A DNA stretch of 64,000 nucleotides from Henricia sp. BOLD:AAB3569 (GCA_037783545.1 JBBELK010001102.1:496001-560000); one strand, 5' to 3'; positions 44,191 to 55,538 are shown, numbered from the stretch's first letter. Numbers and translations: made by a program. The notes: generated by a model not told the origin, from the sequence alone.

Positions 44191-44626
44191 TTGTGGTATT
44201 GCATTACAAAGATAGAAACAATTCTTCCCTGGGTTCTTAATAAGTAACTACCAACAATGTTTTGTCTCGATGTTGTCTTCCAGCTCGACCTTCAACCTGT
44301 CCACCGTTCAAATTGATGCACACGGTCCTGCCCGTTGCATCATCTCAAACACGGCTCTTCTTATCATCTGTGTCCTAAGTAATGCCTAGATTTCAACAGT
44401 TAAGTTATACGATTTCGTGCCGTGCCTTCTAAAGCATAACAGACTTGAACTGCTGTAATGGTTGTCAAAGTCACTTTTCTTAATAAAGGCACAACATGTG
44501 TTGGTAGTTAATCAAGCCGAACCCGCGTGACCATATATGACCAGTCACAACAGAGCTACGCACACAGCACATTAGCATATCGCTCACAAACAGTCACGCA
44601 CGTGGTTGTCGGCCGAATCATGTGTA

Positions 44627-44776
44627 TAGACCGTATCGAATAGCCGCCATTTCGTGGGGCAGTTTCTTTGTTCCTTGATATGAGGACATGCATGCGGTTA
44701 CACATATTGTGCTTCCATCGTTGAACGGTTTAAGTAACAAAAGGTGCCCCACAAGATGGCAGCTATTCGATACTGG
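44627..44776. mobile_element. Family I MITE, copy 2
   Basis: TAGACCGTATCGAATAGCCG and the inverse AGCTATTCGATACTGGCTT ends, 150 bp. It matches 3961-4108. Confidence 0.8.
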
Positions 44777-45151
44777 CTTGTATATGCAGTCGCCCCAAGT
44801 GAATGTTGGTAATAATAAATATCATGACATCCCTGTATTACTGGTGATTTACTCAGTGTGTGCTACGATAACTGTCAACCCTGAAACATAAATACCTTTG
44901 GGTTTTCTCCAATGAATCTGTGTTTTCCATGTTAGTATATTTACTAAGTGCGCTGTGCGTCGCCATTGTTGCGATGGCTTGTGGGCAATAGCAACAGTTT
45001 TTAAGGATTTAATTGGGCGGGGTTAATTGGGCAATCTCGGAGCTATGCATTATTTAATCCCATGGTAACCATATCAACATGACTGCATAGTCAAATAGAA
45101 ATTATCTATTCAAGTTTTCGAGATAAAAACATTCGGAAACAAAAAGAGCAG

Positions 45152-45180
45152 GTTTTTCTTTCTTTCTTTCTTTCTTTTTT
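45152..45180 (+). repeat. (TTTC)n microsatellite
   Basis: About five TTTC units followed by a T run within the right arm of the foldback. The same position in the left arm is a plain ACAAAAAA stretch, so it arose after the arm duplication. Confidence 0.9.
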
Positions 45181-45550
45181 TCTGACTCGCCCTGAAGTAT
45201 TGTTATAACACCTTCGTACTTTGGCATCCCAAACTGACATGTTTTCTTCTACTAGGCTGCAAGTCAACGCACGATACGAGTTAGATATGTCACGATGTGA
45301 TGTTGTTTCCTTCAGTGCGCCTGCTGGCTAGTTCAATCGGAATGCCAGTGCACCTATTATGTGTGGCTGTCGCTTCAGGTTAACGCTTGGTAGCAGTTCG
45401 ATTTATAGCAAGGAAGAACTCGCCAAGTGGCAAAACCAAACGGACAGCCAGCTGCCTCGCTTAAAGCCATCTTCTTAGACAGGCAGTTAAACCCTTTACT
45501 CGTCTTAAATCCCTTTTCCAAAAGAATGCCACTTGTAGGTTAAAGCCCCC

Positions 45551-45992
45551 AGTACTGAGTCCGAGTCCAGCAAACGTCCGAGTCCTCAGCAGGCCGAGTC
45601 CCGAGTCCTTATTTCAATTTCAAGTGCAAGTGTCAATGATCGTGCCTTTGATCTTTGGCAGCTCGTAAGTTTGCTTTAGGCAAAGATAAATGTTTCTTTG
45701 GGAGGTGAGATACATTTCGAGTACTCAAAATTATTTTAAGCGGTAGAAATGATTTATTTTACATTCTCAGAATGTTCGAAATACTTTCGGCCCCTAAATA
45801 AATTACAATAGACACTTCAAATAATTTTCGGCGCCTGTATAATATAATGTATTTTTTGTAAAATATTGAATTTTTTTTTTACTGGACTCGGATGGACTCG
45901 GCCCAAATGTCCGAGTCCTGACTAGCCGAGTCAGAGTCCGAGTCCTTGAAAATCGGGACTCGAGTCCGAGTCCGGACTTGAGTCCTACAGCG
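45551..45992. repeat. GAGTCC-rich foldback repeat
   Basis: Both ends are built of CCGAGTCC/GGACTCGG words (45556-45610 and 45888-45986), in partly inverted order, around an AT-rich centre. It directly abuts family A copy 13. Confidence 0.7.
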
Positions 45993-45995
45993 TTG

Positions 45996-46684
45996 CCCAG
46001 TACATCATTTGCAGTTACCCAAAATTGTACTTAATAATGTTGACAACAAAAAGACTAAACACCATATGATTTTCCCTGTAAAATAATACATTTTGTGGGG
46101 TACCATGGCCGAGTGGTGTAGCGTGTTGACTATGATAAATTCAACGGTCGTGGGTTCGAATCCCATCCCGGCTTGTCCATGGTGCGTGTGCTCTTGGACA
46201 AGGCACTTTGCCACGAAATGCCTCTCTCCACCCAGGAGGAAATGGGTACCTGTGAGGGTAGAGAAAGCTGATGTGGTTGATTAGTCCCTGTGCGCATATT
46301 GCAGCACGGGACTGCATACTCCCCAGGGAGCTGAGAAGGATAAAGGAACGATATTACTGAGCCCATGACCAGGGGTAATAATGCAGAAAACGCATGGAGA
46401 GATCCAGCGGATCTGTAATGCGCAATATAAGAAATGCGTATTATTATTATTATTCATTTGTGGGCGAAATTGCCATGCAACTGAGTGTGCTTTTAACAAA
46501 ATGTCTGTATACAATTTTTTTTACCATTCAATCAACACAAAAACCATGCATGATTTTAAGGTTTTCTGAAGTATTACTGCATCTATGTTACTCAAATTTC
46601 TACAAGGTAGTTTATCAACACTTAGTTATGTAAAGTTGCTGTTCCTGATGTTAAAGTTTTCCAATCATGAAAACAGTCTTTAAA
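45996..46684 (-). mobile_element. Family A MITE, copy 13, split by a SINE
   Basis: CAGTACATCATTTGCAGTTA at the left and AAACAGTCTTTAA at the right. The full-length SINE 46099-46454 separates ATACATTTTGTGG from GCGAAATTGCC. Confidence 0.87.
46099..46454 (+). repeat. Full-length tRNA-derived SINE with ATT tail
   Basis: Head with A box TGGCCGAGTGG and B box GGGTTCGAATCCCA, body with GGCACTTTGCCACGAAATGC, and a (TTA)n tail (46437-46454). Flanked by CATTTTGTGG / CATTTGTGG (46089-46098, 46455-46463), an imperfect target duplication. Its head resembles family T but the body is different. Confidence 0.9.
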
Positions 46685-46747
46685 GACAATACATGGGCTG
46701 ACCTTTACACGCAGTCAGATAGACTAGTGAACCATATGAAAGCCCTA

Positions 46748-47046
46748 TTAGCCTTTTGCGTGTACCATTCTCATAATGGCTGGCGCCCCGAATTGTTCAC
46801 TTTCAAATGGAGGTGCAGTTTAGAAAGTTGCATACTACGCTGTTGTTGCTACGTGGTGCACGCTATTACCTAACAACCAACAGACTGGTTGCTTTATGCC
46901 ATGCCATTCTCTCCTACAGTGAACACGGTATTGATTCTGTACTTCACACCTGCCGCGTGCATCACATAGCAACAAACATTTAGTCTGGTCAAGTGGATAC
47001 TAAGTGTGCATTTGAAAGGAAGTGCGTCAGTACACCCGACGCTATT
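46748..47046 (+). repeat. Family E repeat, copy 2
   Basis: AGCCTTTTGCGTGTACCATT ... GTTGCTACGTGGTGCACGCT ... GAACACGGTATTGATTCTGT ... ACACCCGACGCTATTCATGT. It is slightly longer than 21456-21730. Confidence 0.75.
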
Positions 47047-47277
47047 CATGTTTAACATGCACGCCCGGGTAAAGCTATTGACGATATGTCAATAATTTTA
47101 AAAAAAAACGCAATGGAATATCACATATCACAAAAACAAGTCACTGCTTCGTGTGTTTTGCGCATGTCACGCAAAGCATTATGGGCGTCGATAAAATGGC
47201 ATGTGAAGTAAAAAGCATGGCGGCTCCCATGCGGTCCTTCTACCCATGCACACTGTAACACCGAAGGGATGTATATC

Positions 47278-47436
47278 CAGCACGATATGTGGCAAAGGGA
47301 CTCCTCCTAACGCCCCTATACCTCAACACACTCTTACCTTTTGTTAACCACCAACCGCCCCTAAAACTGAAAGGAATTCCTTGAAAGTTTCTTGGATGTT
47401 TGAGACACAATGGGGGAACTGCCACATATCGTGCTG
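47278..47436 (-). mobile_element. Family N MITE, copy 4
   Basis: CAGCACGATATGTGGCA and TGCCACATATCGTGCTG are a clean 17-bp inverted pair, which makes this the best copy for defining the family N ends. Confidence 0.85.
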
Positions 47437-48188
47437 CATATGTAGGGATGTATTGACTACTTTTATAGGCTATTTGGATTCGTGCCTGTCATACGTTATG
47501 GCCACGCTGGTTATCGATAGCCTTGCCTATATGTTCACATAATACAGGGAACCAATGATAAATATGGCGGCATTTTAGCATGAATGTGAAATATAATATT
47601 CGTAGCATAACGTTCATATGGCTATCTATCATTTATGATCGTTACTTGTTAGTCAAATTTAGCCCAAACTGGGGCGGGGCTTAAGAAAAAGGTGTGCAGG
47701 ATACAGTTGAAGTTTCCCAATGTCAGAACTGAACTTCTAGTGGTTAATATTGGTCGATTAATCATTATAAGCGAACCTAACTACCAGAACACCGTTGCCG
47801 GACCGCTGCATTAACGGACTCATTAATCACACTGGTCTGACTGCGGTTTGTCACACCGTCACGGGCATTACCATAACGAGCCATCAGAAATTACGCAGAG
47901 AACACGAAGGCCAATTTAAAGGAAAAAAAACCATTAGCACACAAAAAATTGCTTACTTCAGAATGTCCGTTCAGTTTAAAAGAAATTATGAGCCAAAATA
48001 TCGGAGTTGGCTGGCGGAGCAACGAGCAGTATTTCATGTGTACAGCTTTGACCTTTTCAGGCAACATTAATGCTTCTGGTGTCGAGACCTTTTTGCAATT
48101 TTAATATCGCTTGGGATTACACTGTATATAATATAAAATACGAAAGAATAATTTATAAAGATCAAAAGAATGTTACAAAAATTAATAC
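47437..48188. other. No gene recognised
   Basis: An open frame of 92 codons at 47795-48070 has no recognisable domain and no splice context. Otherwise AT-rich. Confidence 0.35.
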
Positions 48189-48226
48189 GCTTTCTCGTGA
48201 CACTTTCTCGTGACACTTTCTCGTGT
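48189..48226 (+). repeat. 14-bp tandem repeat (x2.5)
   Basis: ACTTTCTCGTGAC is repeated directly before family O sequence begins. Confidence 0.8.
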
Positions 48227-48590
48227 CCAGATCACATTTTTGAGCACCCCCATTTTTTTCATGGGTATTGAGATTTTGATATCATATCATTTGTCATATT
48301 TTTCTCATTGCCATTCTGAAATGTCGCGCTCTCAATCCGTATAGGCCTATATAGGCCTATTCAACGATATCGTTAAAAACTACCGATGTTTAGTAAACAA
48401 ATTTTTCCGTTTCATAAAGCAGTGCAGTAATAACGCCAACCTTTTTGCTTCCACATCCAAATTGGAGATTGGAGATTTCCTGTTTTCTTCCCATGGATAG
48501 TATTCTCTCCGGGAGGTATCTTATATGGTTGTTAGGTTAGAGCGAAATCCATTTTCTGGAAAAATCTGAACAAATCTCCTCTAAGGGTAT
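48227..48590 (+). repeat. Family O element, copy 3 (truncated)
   Basis: TGTCCAGATCACATTTTTGA ... TTGAGATTTTGATATCATAT ... TTCTTCCCATGGATAGTATT ... GAAATCCATTTTCTGGAAAA. Same order of words as 3547-3935. Confidence 0.75.
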
Positions 48591-49194
48591 AGCGTCAGCT
48601 TGTCCTGAAAGGCCCATGGAACTCAAACGAGCTCCGGAGCTATGGCCGAAGCAATATCTTGGATCTCAGGGTTTTGTGTTTCCTGATAGTTTCCGTGACG
48701 ATCACGATAAAGGATGTTATTGAATTCCGCTGCAGCGTGAGGTCTTAATTGAAGCCAGTGCCACAGCGGGCACGACTGGGCCCAACGGGGGCTGACCAGC
48801 ACTCACTCCGGGCGAGCTCTAGTCGCCGATGCTCGCTTTGCCAAACACCGGTCACGTCGGGATCTTATGGTCGTTGAAAATAATATCATAATTGGGAACT
48901 GCTATAGGAGATAGTTAAGAGGGAGATAGATTGGTCGAAGCATTCATAATGGGATGAACATGCCTCGTAATGTTTAAACGTAAAGATGGTTCATGAACAC
49001 AACGTTGAAAGCTAGATACGAGAGATGAATTCTCTATGCTCATGACTTGGGTCTTCTGCTGTATATACCCGCGATTTGGCATTATTCTAGTCCTTTCTTG
49101 TTTCATTAAATCACTTCCTGAGGGAAAGCAAAAGGAAGACAAACAAAATGGGACACGGAGACGAGAGTAGATGCATGGGATGAGCCTTACCTTA
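48591..49194. other. Unassigned; GC-rich patch 48590-48860
   Basis: The patch (GGCCCATGGAACTCAAACGA ... GGGCCCAACGGGGGCTGACC ... TCACTCCGGGCGAGCTC) differs from its AT-rich surroundings and abuts the family O break. It matches no RNA gene or protein I recognise. Confidence 0.3.
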
Positions 49195-49416
49195 TACACT
49201 CTAAAAACAGATTGGTTGATTTAACCAATATGGTTGGTAGATATGTGTCCAACCAATCTATTGGTTAAAATAACCAATCCATATTGGTTAGGTTTCACCT
49301 TTTTTTCAACTAATCCATGTTGGTTTAACCAATATGGATTGGTTATTTTAACCAATATGATTGGTTGGACACATAGCCACATTGGTTGAATTCAACTAAT
49401 CTGTTTTTAGAGTGTA
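49195..49416. mobile_element. Family J MITE, copy 1 (ATTGG-rich)
   Basis: TACACTCTAAAAACAGATTG and the inverse, ending AGAGTGTA. The interior is a series of ATTGGTT / AACCAAT words in both orientations. TA-flanked, and its right TA is also the first TA of the family W element. Confidence 0.88.
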
Positions 49417-50140
49417 TTCACGCATTTGAACGGTTCAATCGTGTCCCTGAATCAGTTCTGGGGTACCGTGGCCGAGTTGGTTTGGGTCAGTGACTCGCAA
49501 CATTCGGGTGAAAACTTGCGGGTTCGATACGCGGCCGTGGTACCTGTGTATATAAATGCCTTGAACAACCGGGCACTTAAACACACTTGCATTATCCTTC
49601 AGAAGAGTAAGGGGATTCCCTTACTCTTCCGTAAGGCCGTCGACTGCCAATGGCGCCACCCACCTATGTATCTCGATGTTTAGGGTCATGCAATTCAGCC
49701 TATACGGGGTGCGAATTGATGTTCATTTCAACCCATTAAATAACAAATAAATAAATATAAATAAATTCTATAGAGTACAAACTGTCGATTGAAAATGTGC
49801 CGGTTACGTATGCGTTCAAAATCTTGTTTTCAAGACGATTATTGGAACGCATAAATAGTCTGGCACCTTTCCAATCAGCAGATTTCATTCTATAGAACTG
49901 ATTCAGGGGACACGATTGAACCGTTCGAAAGCGGAGGGTTACTTCAATCATGTCCCCTGAATTGTACCTATGAAATATAAATGGCTGCTTGGAAAGGTGC
50001 CAGATTACTTATATGCTTTCCAATTCTCGTGTTGACAACGAGATTTGGAACGCATACGTAGCTGGCACCTTTCCACTCAGCAGCTTGCATTCTATAGAAC
50101 TGATACAGGGGACACGATTGAACCACCTTCCGCGTGAATG
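49415..50140. mobile_element. Family W MITE, copy 2, split by a SINE
   Basis: TATTCACGCATTTGAACGGT at the left and GATTGAACCACCTTCCGCGTG at the right. The AGGTGCCAGATTACTTATAT / CACCTTTCC arms appear twice, so the right part looks tandemly doubled. Family T SINE 49460-49766 interrupts the left end. Confidence 0.75.
49460..49766 (+). repeat. Family T SINE, full length, nested
   Basis: GGGGTACCGTGGCCGAGTTG (A box), TTGCGGGTTCGATACGCG (B box, one change), AGAGTAAGGGGATTCCCTTA, then AATTCAGCCTATACGGGGTG and the AAATAAATAAATAT tail. Flanked by short TTCT repeats. Confidence 0.87.
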
Positions 50141-50378
50141 GGGTTTATCTTCCTCGTCTTGAAGATACGCTATAGCTTGTTAACATCTGCCATGCATATG
50201 GCGACTTGCAATTGTCCCTCTTTAAGTTAGGCTTTTGGAGAACTATCTCCATTCAATTTATTTTCCAATTGCGCACCTTCTATACCAATAGGGGAACCAA
50301 TTGACCATTATTTCCCATTGGAATACCTAAGAAGTGGAGATACAGCCGCGTATCACTGGACGACATTGAGCACTGCTT

Positions 50379-50698
50379 CAAAACATGATTGGAAAACTTG
50401 TAAAAACAGGAACAGCATTACATAACTAAAGAATAATGTTGATAAACTGCCTTGTAGACATTTCAGCCACATAGATGCAGTAATACTTCAGAAGACCTGA
50501 AAAATCCATGCATGTTTTCGTGTATAATGAATGAATGGTAAAAAAGTCGCCTTCAGTTGGCAATTTCTCTCACAAAGGTACCATTATTTTTACACGGGAA
50601 AAAAATCATGTGGTGTTTGTTACCATTGCTATCGACACTTTTAGTCGGTTTTTCTTGTCAACTCGTGAAGTAAAATTTTGGGTAATTGGGGTTTTAAG
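50379..50698 (+). mobile_element. Family A MITE, copy 14
   Basis: AAACATGATTGGAAAACTTG ... GATGCAGTAATACTTCAGAA ... ACGGGAAAAAAATCATGTGG ... GGTAATTGGGGTTTTAA. The central palindrome region is deleted. Confidence 0.85.
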
Positions 50699-51610
50699 AA
50701 GAGGAGAAACGGCTGATATTACTGGACGGCAATGAGCACCGCTTATAACGTTCTTGTTACATGCTTGCCGTTCAATAATACTGGATGATCACGTGACTGC
50801 GCAGCTGCTGCAGAGTGACTTAATAGTGCAGATATTCATTACGGTATTACGTTGAAGGTTGGGTCAATGTAACCCTGAAAATTTAATTTTAATAACAATT
50901 TATAATTTTCTGTGTTCGTTGAAGTTAAGTGTTATGCATTGGTTTGATAGAATACTAACGAAATCGACTCAATGAATACAATTAAGCTAATTCGTTGTAA
51001 GCGCTTAGCTAAAGGGCGCGTAATGGAAAAAAGGCGGGGAATTCATCATGCCTAATGTAAATTATCTTTGAAACCTTCACTTCAACAACCGTTTGGACAA
51101 TTACGAAAGCCGATGTGACCCCGGGCTATATACAGGCACTGCATGGCCATTGCGTCCATTAATCACTTCAAAACGCTCATAACATACAGACCCAGATTGC
51201 AAATCCAGGGAATCATCTCTGGAAAATATTAATAGAGAGAAAATAACGATATTAATGCTTGGCAAGATGATTTAGCCGTGTGTTGGGTTGGCTTCATCCG
51301 CAGTGCAAGCAGTGCGCGAGATGCGAGCATTTTGCATGTGTATGCAGTCAGTGTCGTACAATATTCACTATTATACTGGATAATTATTATTGTAACTTCG
51401 CACTGTATTGTGCAATAAATTTAACATTTTGATTAATTTATAAGCTTATGTAATAAATGCAAGCGATGCAGAAATTAGTCTTTCCAAAGCATATTTGCAA
51501 TATAAACGTATTATTGAAGAAAAAACACTGTATAAGCTCCTGCATAATCAAGTACTAATTAATGTTTGGGTGATATTTCGTAGAAAACACCTATATTTAA
51601 GTTTTATTGA
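50699..51610. other. No gene recognised
   Basis: AT-rich, with no inverted ends or domain-bearing frames found. Confidence 0.35.
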
Positions 51611-51890
51611 ATAGATGTATTTAATGGGTTTAATGGACTTCATTTCGCAGCCCGTAGGCTGAATTGCATGAAGCTTACAAGTGTGTTCCACATAAACATC
51701 GAGATACATGGGTGGTGCCATTGGCAGCCGACGTCCAGAGACACCAGGTATTCCGCTTATACCCTTTACGAAAGAATGCTCTTGGATCTTTTAAGTGCGT
51801 TACGCGACAAACTGGATCAACGGCTTTACATCCCTTCCGAAGGATGGAGCAATTGTGGTCGAGTGCCTTGCTCAATTGCACAGGTATTAA
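51611..51890 (-). repeat. Family T SINE, 5'-truncated
   Basis: The minus-strand body and 3' part (AATTCAGCCTACGGGCTGCG, GGCTGCCAATGGCACC, CCTTCGGAAGGGATGTAAAG) match 39370-39741. The tRNA-like head is absent beyond 51890. Confidence 0.82.
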
Positions 51891-53029
51891 TGTAGTATGT
51901 AATACATGTAAATGTTTTGGTCCAATAAACTAGGTTTATGGATATTTATTTAAAAGCGGGGTAATTTCAAATGTATATGTACGCACCTTAAAATAAGAAG
52001 TCATGTTTCAGACGTAGAGGTCCCAATGTTAGCTGTGTTGGTCCCGTCGTTGTTCCCCAGGAGGTCCTTCAAAATTTGGTGGTGCACCGTCCTTTCATAG
52101 TAATATAGTCCACATGACTTTATTGCCTGTGATGAACTTACATTAGCTACATGTACGTATGATGTACGGCGACACCTAAAACACGTTGATGTTTGTGCAA
52201 TTGATGATTTAAAAAAATCCAAAGAGGACCTCAATAGCTGAGAGGTTGTTCCCAAACTGGTCCGGAGATGGGCTGGAAGCAGCTGGTATTTCTGCTGATA
52301 CGGGGAGCTGCCTTGTTTTACCAGGCCCTTCCCGTACTGCCTACTCGCCTAGTGGTGGTCCGTGTTTGGCGTAGCAGCATTGATGCGGCTGATTGCAGAA
52401 TCACAGGAGCCGAGGTATCGCGATAGCGAAAAGCAAGCCCAAATGAGTGGGAGGAAAGATACCCGGGCTCATCTAGGTCCTGTGCTCTTTGGTGTCCCTC
52501 GTTCACAGCTCAAGGTAGCTGAAAAAGGACCTAAGCCGCCCATATGCTGGCCATCACACGGCACCAGGGACCTACCATATGGAAAGGCCGGCTAGCCTGC
52601 TGCCTATGCAAGCGGCACGGCGAGGACACATTCACCGCGCGTACAATAATTTATACGCTGCATGCATTGCCGATGGTCACATACATACACGGACTGCACC
52701 CTACCAACACAATATGGGGTTCATGCTTGGCTGGTATAGCGCCACCAAGCGTTATTAATTAACCAACTTGATGAATTGATTCGGTTTTATTACGGCTGCC
52801 AGGGTTGGAATTTTGGTCGATTAAACAGTGATGACGTCATTGTCATGTCTTACCCATCAGAGATGTTAATGAACAAGCATAATGTGCTGTTCGTCTTTTG
52901 AATTATCTTGTTTACTCCTAAATTATGGCCGTTACCGACAGTAACAAATGCATACGAAACAATGATGGCCAACACCCTCCAACCCTCACATAATGATGAT
53001 TATAGTTGTAAGAACTCTGGATGCCGCAA
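51891..53029. other. Unassigned, with a GC-rich block 52240-52760
   Basis: The block begins AGAGGTTGTTCCCAAACTGG and carries open frames in several registers (for example ...LIAESQEPRYRDSEKQAQMS on the plus strand), but no motif of a known protein. It could be a decayed retroelement or gene fragment. Flanks are AT-rich. Confidence 0.3.
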
Positions 53030-53293
53030 TAGGGCGACATTATGGGAAACCTTTCCCCGGGGACCACCGAAATTTCGGCAAGAATCACTCAAATTGACAC
53101 CTTATTTTTTTACCCAAAGCTTCCAAAAATGGTTCCAGACCTAAGAGAAACGGTTCTAGTCCTAATAAAAATGGATTTTGACCTAAAACAAAATGGTTTT
53201 GGACCTAAAAAAATGTTTTTTAATCTAAAAAATTATAGGGCGACACCAAATTGTCGCCCTAATATAGCTTTTTTACACACAAATTGTCGCCCT
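53030..53293. mobile_element. TAGGGCGACA-ended element
   Basis: TAGGGCGACATTATGGG at the left and AAATTGTCGCCCTA at the right. A second inverted pair TAGGGCGACACCAAATTGTC / GCCCTA lies at 53236-53262. The middle is a degenerate tandem of GACCTAAAAAAATGGTTTT-like units. Confidence 0.65.
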
Positions 53294-53397
53294 ATCCTAG
53301 CAAACAGAGTTTTTGTGTAAACTAGCATGAAGAATAATTCGTATAATATTTTAGGCCAGATTAACTCCCTATTTATTATACATGAAGCATACAGACG

Positions 53398-53974
53398 TAA
53401 AGCCATTACATCGTTTGTAGTGACTTAACAATATTTTGGGGCGGTCGGGTTGGCGTACGGGTTCTTTCCTCGCCTTTCACCTCTAGGGTCCCGGGTTCGA
53501 ATCCAGGGCGTGTATGTGGATTGGGTTTGCAGTCCCTACTTGACCGCGTGGGTTTTCCCCTGGGCCACTTCTCTGGGGGTTTTCCTCCCACTTCTAAAAC
53601 TGCAACTCCTTCTTCGTCATCTCAAGTTGATAATATAATATAGTATAGCTAAAGCTAAAACCGTATAGTTGATGGCATAAAGGGCCTTAGTTGCCGAAGA
53701 TGCCATAAAATAAACAACGACAACAACAATATTTTACTTCATGAGTTGACAAGAAAAAATCCGACTAAAATCGTTAATAGCCTAATGTTAACAAACACAT
53801 TTGTTCCCCGTGTAAAATGGAACCGTTGCGGGAGAAATTGCCAACTGAAGGTGCTTTAAAAAATCGTTTGAAAAATGATTTTTGTTTACCATTCATTCAA
53901 CACAAAACCATGCATGGATTGTTACGGTTTTCTGAGGTATTATATATACTGCATTTTGTGTAGCTGAAATTGTG
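53398..53974 (-). mobile_element. Family A MITE, copy 15, split by a SINE
   Basis: TAAAGCCATTACATCGTTTG TAGTGACTT before, and ACTTCATGAGTTGACAAGAA ... TGTGTAGCTGAAATTGTG after, the SINE at 53438-53724. Confidence 0.82.
53438..53724 (+). repeat. Family U SINE, copy 1
   Basis: GGGGCGGTCGGGTTGGCGTA head with B box GGGTTCGAATCC, the body GTGGATTGGGTTTGCAGTCC, GGGTTTTCCTCCCACTTCTA, GGCATAAAGGGCCTTAGTTG and a CAACAACAA tail. Flanked by an 11-bp duplication AACAATATTTT (53427-53437, 53725-53735). Open frames reported here in both orientations are SINE sequence. Confidence 0.92.
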
Positions 53975-54454
53975 TTCATTGCAAGTTTGCAGTGCACATT
54001 TTTTTCTTTCAAGCTATGCCCAGCGTGCAGTCCTAAAAATAGCAAGCGAAAAATATATATTGGCGAACTTGAGATGTGCTAGCTTCAAAATTACACTAAT
54101 AATACACCGCGGCCTCTGGGCCTGATATAAAGACAAAACATAGTAAACATGTAGAAAAGGCCATATGATATCGGTGTGTTTATCTTACCTAGACTAGAAT
54201 ACCCAGCAGTTTATCGCGCCTCTGACGTCATTCGTGTATATGTGCACTGTTTATTATGATTTTCTAGATGTGAAAATTTGTCTGTCTGCGAGCTCTGTGT
54301 TGTGTATATTTATAACTCCGACTAATTTCGAAGATGTCACCGCGAGAATCAGTCTAATCGGGCCCGGAGGCGCGCAATTTCACCGGTTGGCGCGCTCGGA
54401 TGAAACCGGTACAAAAAAAATTGTTGTTTGTCTGGATTCCGCAGTTAAAGGTTC
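53975..54454. other. No gene recognised
   Basis: A GC-rich patch at 54360-54415 has CCGGTT/AACCGG inverted words. An open frame of 98 codons at 54234-54530 runs into family A and is not a gene. Confidence 0.35.
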
Positions 54455-54748
54455 CAATGTATCATTTGCAGATAAATTGCCTTGTAGAAATTTCAGCCAC
54501 ATAGATGCAGTAATAATTCAGAAAACCTGAAAAATCCATGCATGGTTTTGTGTTGAATAAATGGTTTAAAAAAATTGCAAACGATCTCTTTAAAGCGCTT
54601 CAGATGGCAATTTATTCCACAAACATAAAGGTACCATTTTACACGGGAAAAATCATATGGTGTTTGTTACCTTTGCTATGCACTTTTAGTTGGGTTTTTC
54701 CTGTCAATTCGTGAAGACAAATTGTTGGTAACTGCAAATGATTTAATG
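54455..54748 (+). mobile_element. Family A MITE, copy 16
   Basis: TTAAAGGTTCCAATGTATCATTTG left end (unusual, resembling the family's own right end inverted), then AATTTCAGCCACATAGATGC ... GTAACTGCAAATGATTTAAT. Confidence 0.83.
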
Positions 54749-55179
54749 GACTTCAATGCTCATATGTCTTATATTGTTCCAGTCTTGCTGAAATTGAGCG
54801 CGATGGACTTAACCAAATGGGAGATGGGCACAGGTGTCTGAAAGAGTAGTTTCACTTAGAAGTGTCTCGGTTGTTGATGAAATCGTTCACGTCTTGTGAC
54901 AAGAAATCATTTTTGATATCGTAAAATAATTGAGGTTTGCTTCTAGTCACAAATAAAATTGCAGAAAATAAAAGATTATAATTAAATTCCCCCAAGTTGT
55001 CTGCTATGTACATTCGATTTCTGTTTATTCGTAACAAATTAATATATTTCGGTTGAAATAAAAACTAGTTTTCCTTAAAATGCCTTTTCAGGCATCATTA
55101 AGTGCATATAGAGAATCCCAAATCCTAAAATTGAGGATTTTAAGAATTAAAACACTCGGCTTTTTGTTTGGTATTGAGC

Positions 55180-55442
55180 TACACTCTGATAACAGATTGG
55201 TTGAATTCAACCAATTGGTTGGTAGATATGTGTCCAACCAATATATTGGTTAAAATAACCAATCATATTGGTTAAAATAACCAATCATATTGGTTAAAAT
55301 GACCAATCCGTATTGGTGGTCATTTTAACCAATATGATTGGTTAAAATAACCAATATGATTGGTTATTTTAACCAATATATTGGCTGGACACATATCTAC
55401 CAACCAATTGGTTGAATTCAACCAATCTGTTTTTAGAGTGTA
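55180..55442. mobile_element. Family J MITE, copy 2 (ATTGG-rich)
   Basis: TACACTCTGATAACAGATTG and the inverse, ending TAGAGTGTA. The centre is a reiterated block ATTGGTTAAAATAACCAATC, expanded relative to copy 1. More than a dozen CCAAT/ATTGG words in 263 bp. Confidence 0.9.
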
Positions 55443-55538
55443 CTTATCGAATGCTTAAAGTCGAAATGACCAACTATGTCCAAGTAGAAATACATCAGAC
55501 CTGTGTTTTCCAGGGTTCTCAACCATTTGAGAAAATAG

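Larger units (their letters stand above)
43534..45193. mobile_element. 1.66-kb foldback element with about 115-bp ends
   Basis: AGGGCGAGTCAGA at 43534 and TCTGACTCGCCCT ending at 45193 begin arms that pair through CAAATAGATAATTTCTATTT and GACTATGCAGTCATGTTGAT. Inside are a perfect palindrome, a TTCGCCCC tandem array, the 44125 repeat, sequence like the upstream region of 642, a family I MITE and, in the right arm, a (TTTC)n run. It looks like a composite element. No protein-coding frame is evident. Confidence 0.8.

Noticed and set aside
46099..46175. A functional tRNA-Leu or tRNA-Ser gene
   Set aside because: A and B boxes are present, but the sequence continues into a SINE body with a tail and target duplication. 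The heads at 15121, 39741, 49460 and 53438 have the same explanation.
47795..48070. 92-codon plus-strand gene
   Set aside because: No domain, no splice or polyadenylation context, and the length is within what chance gives in 64 kb on six frames.
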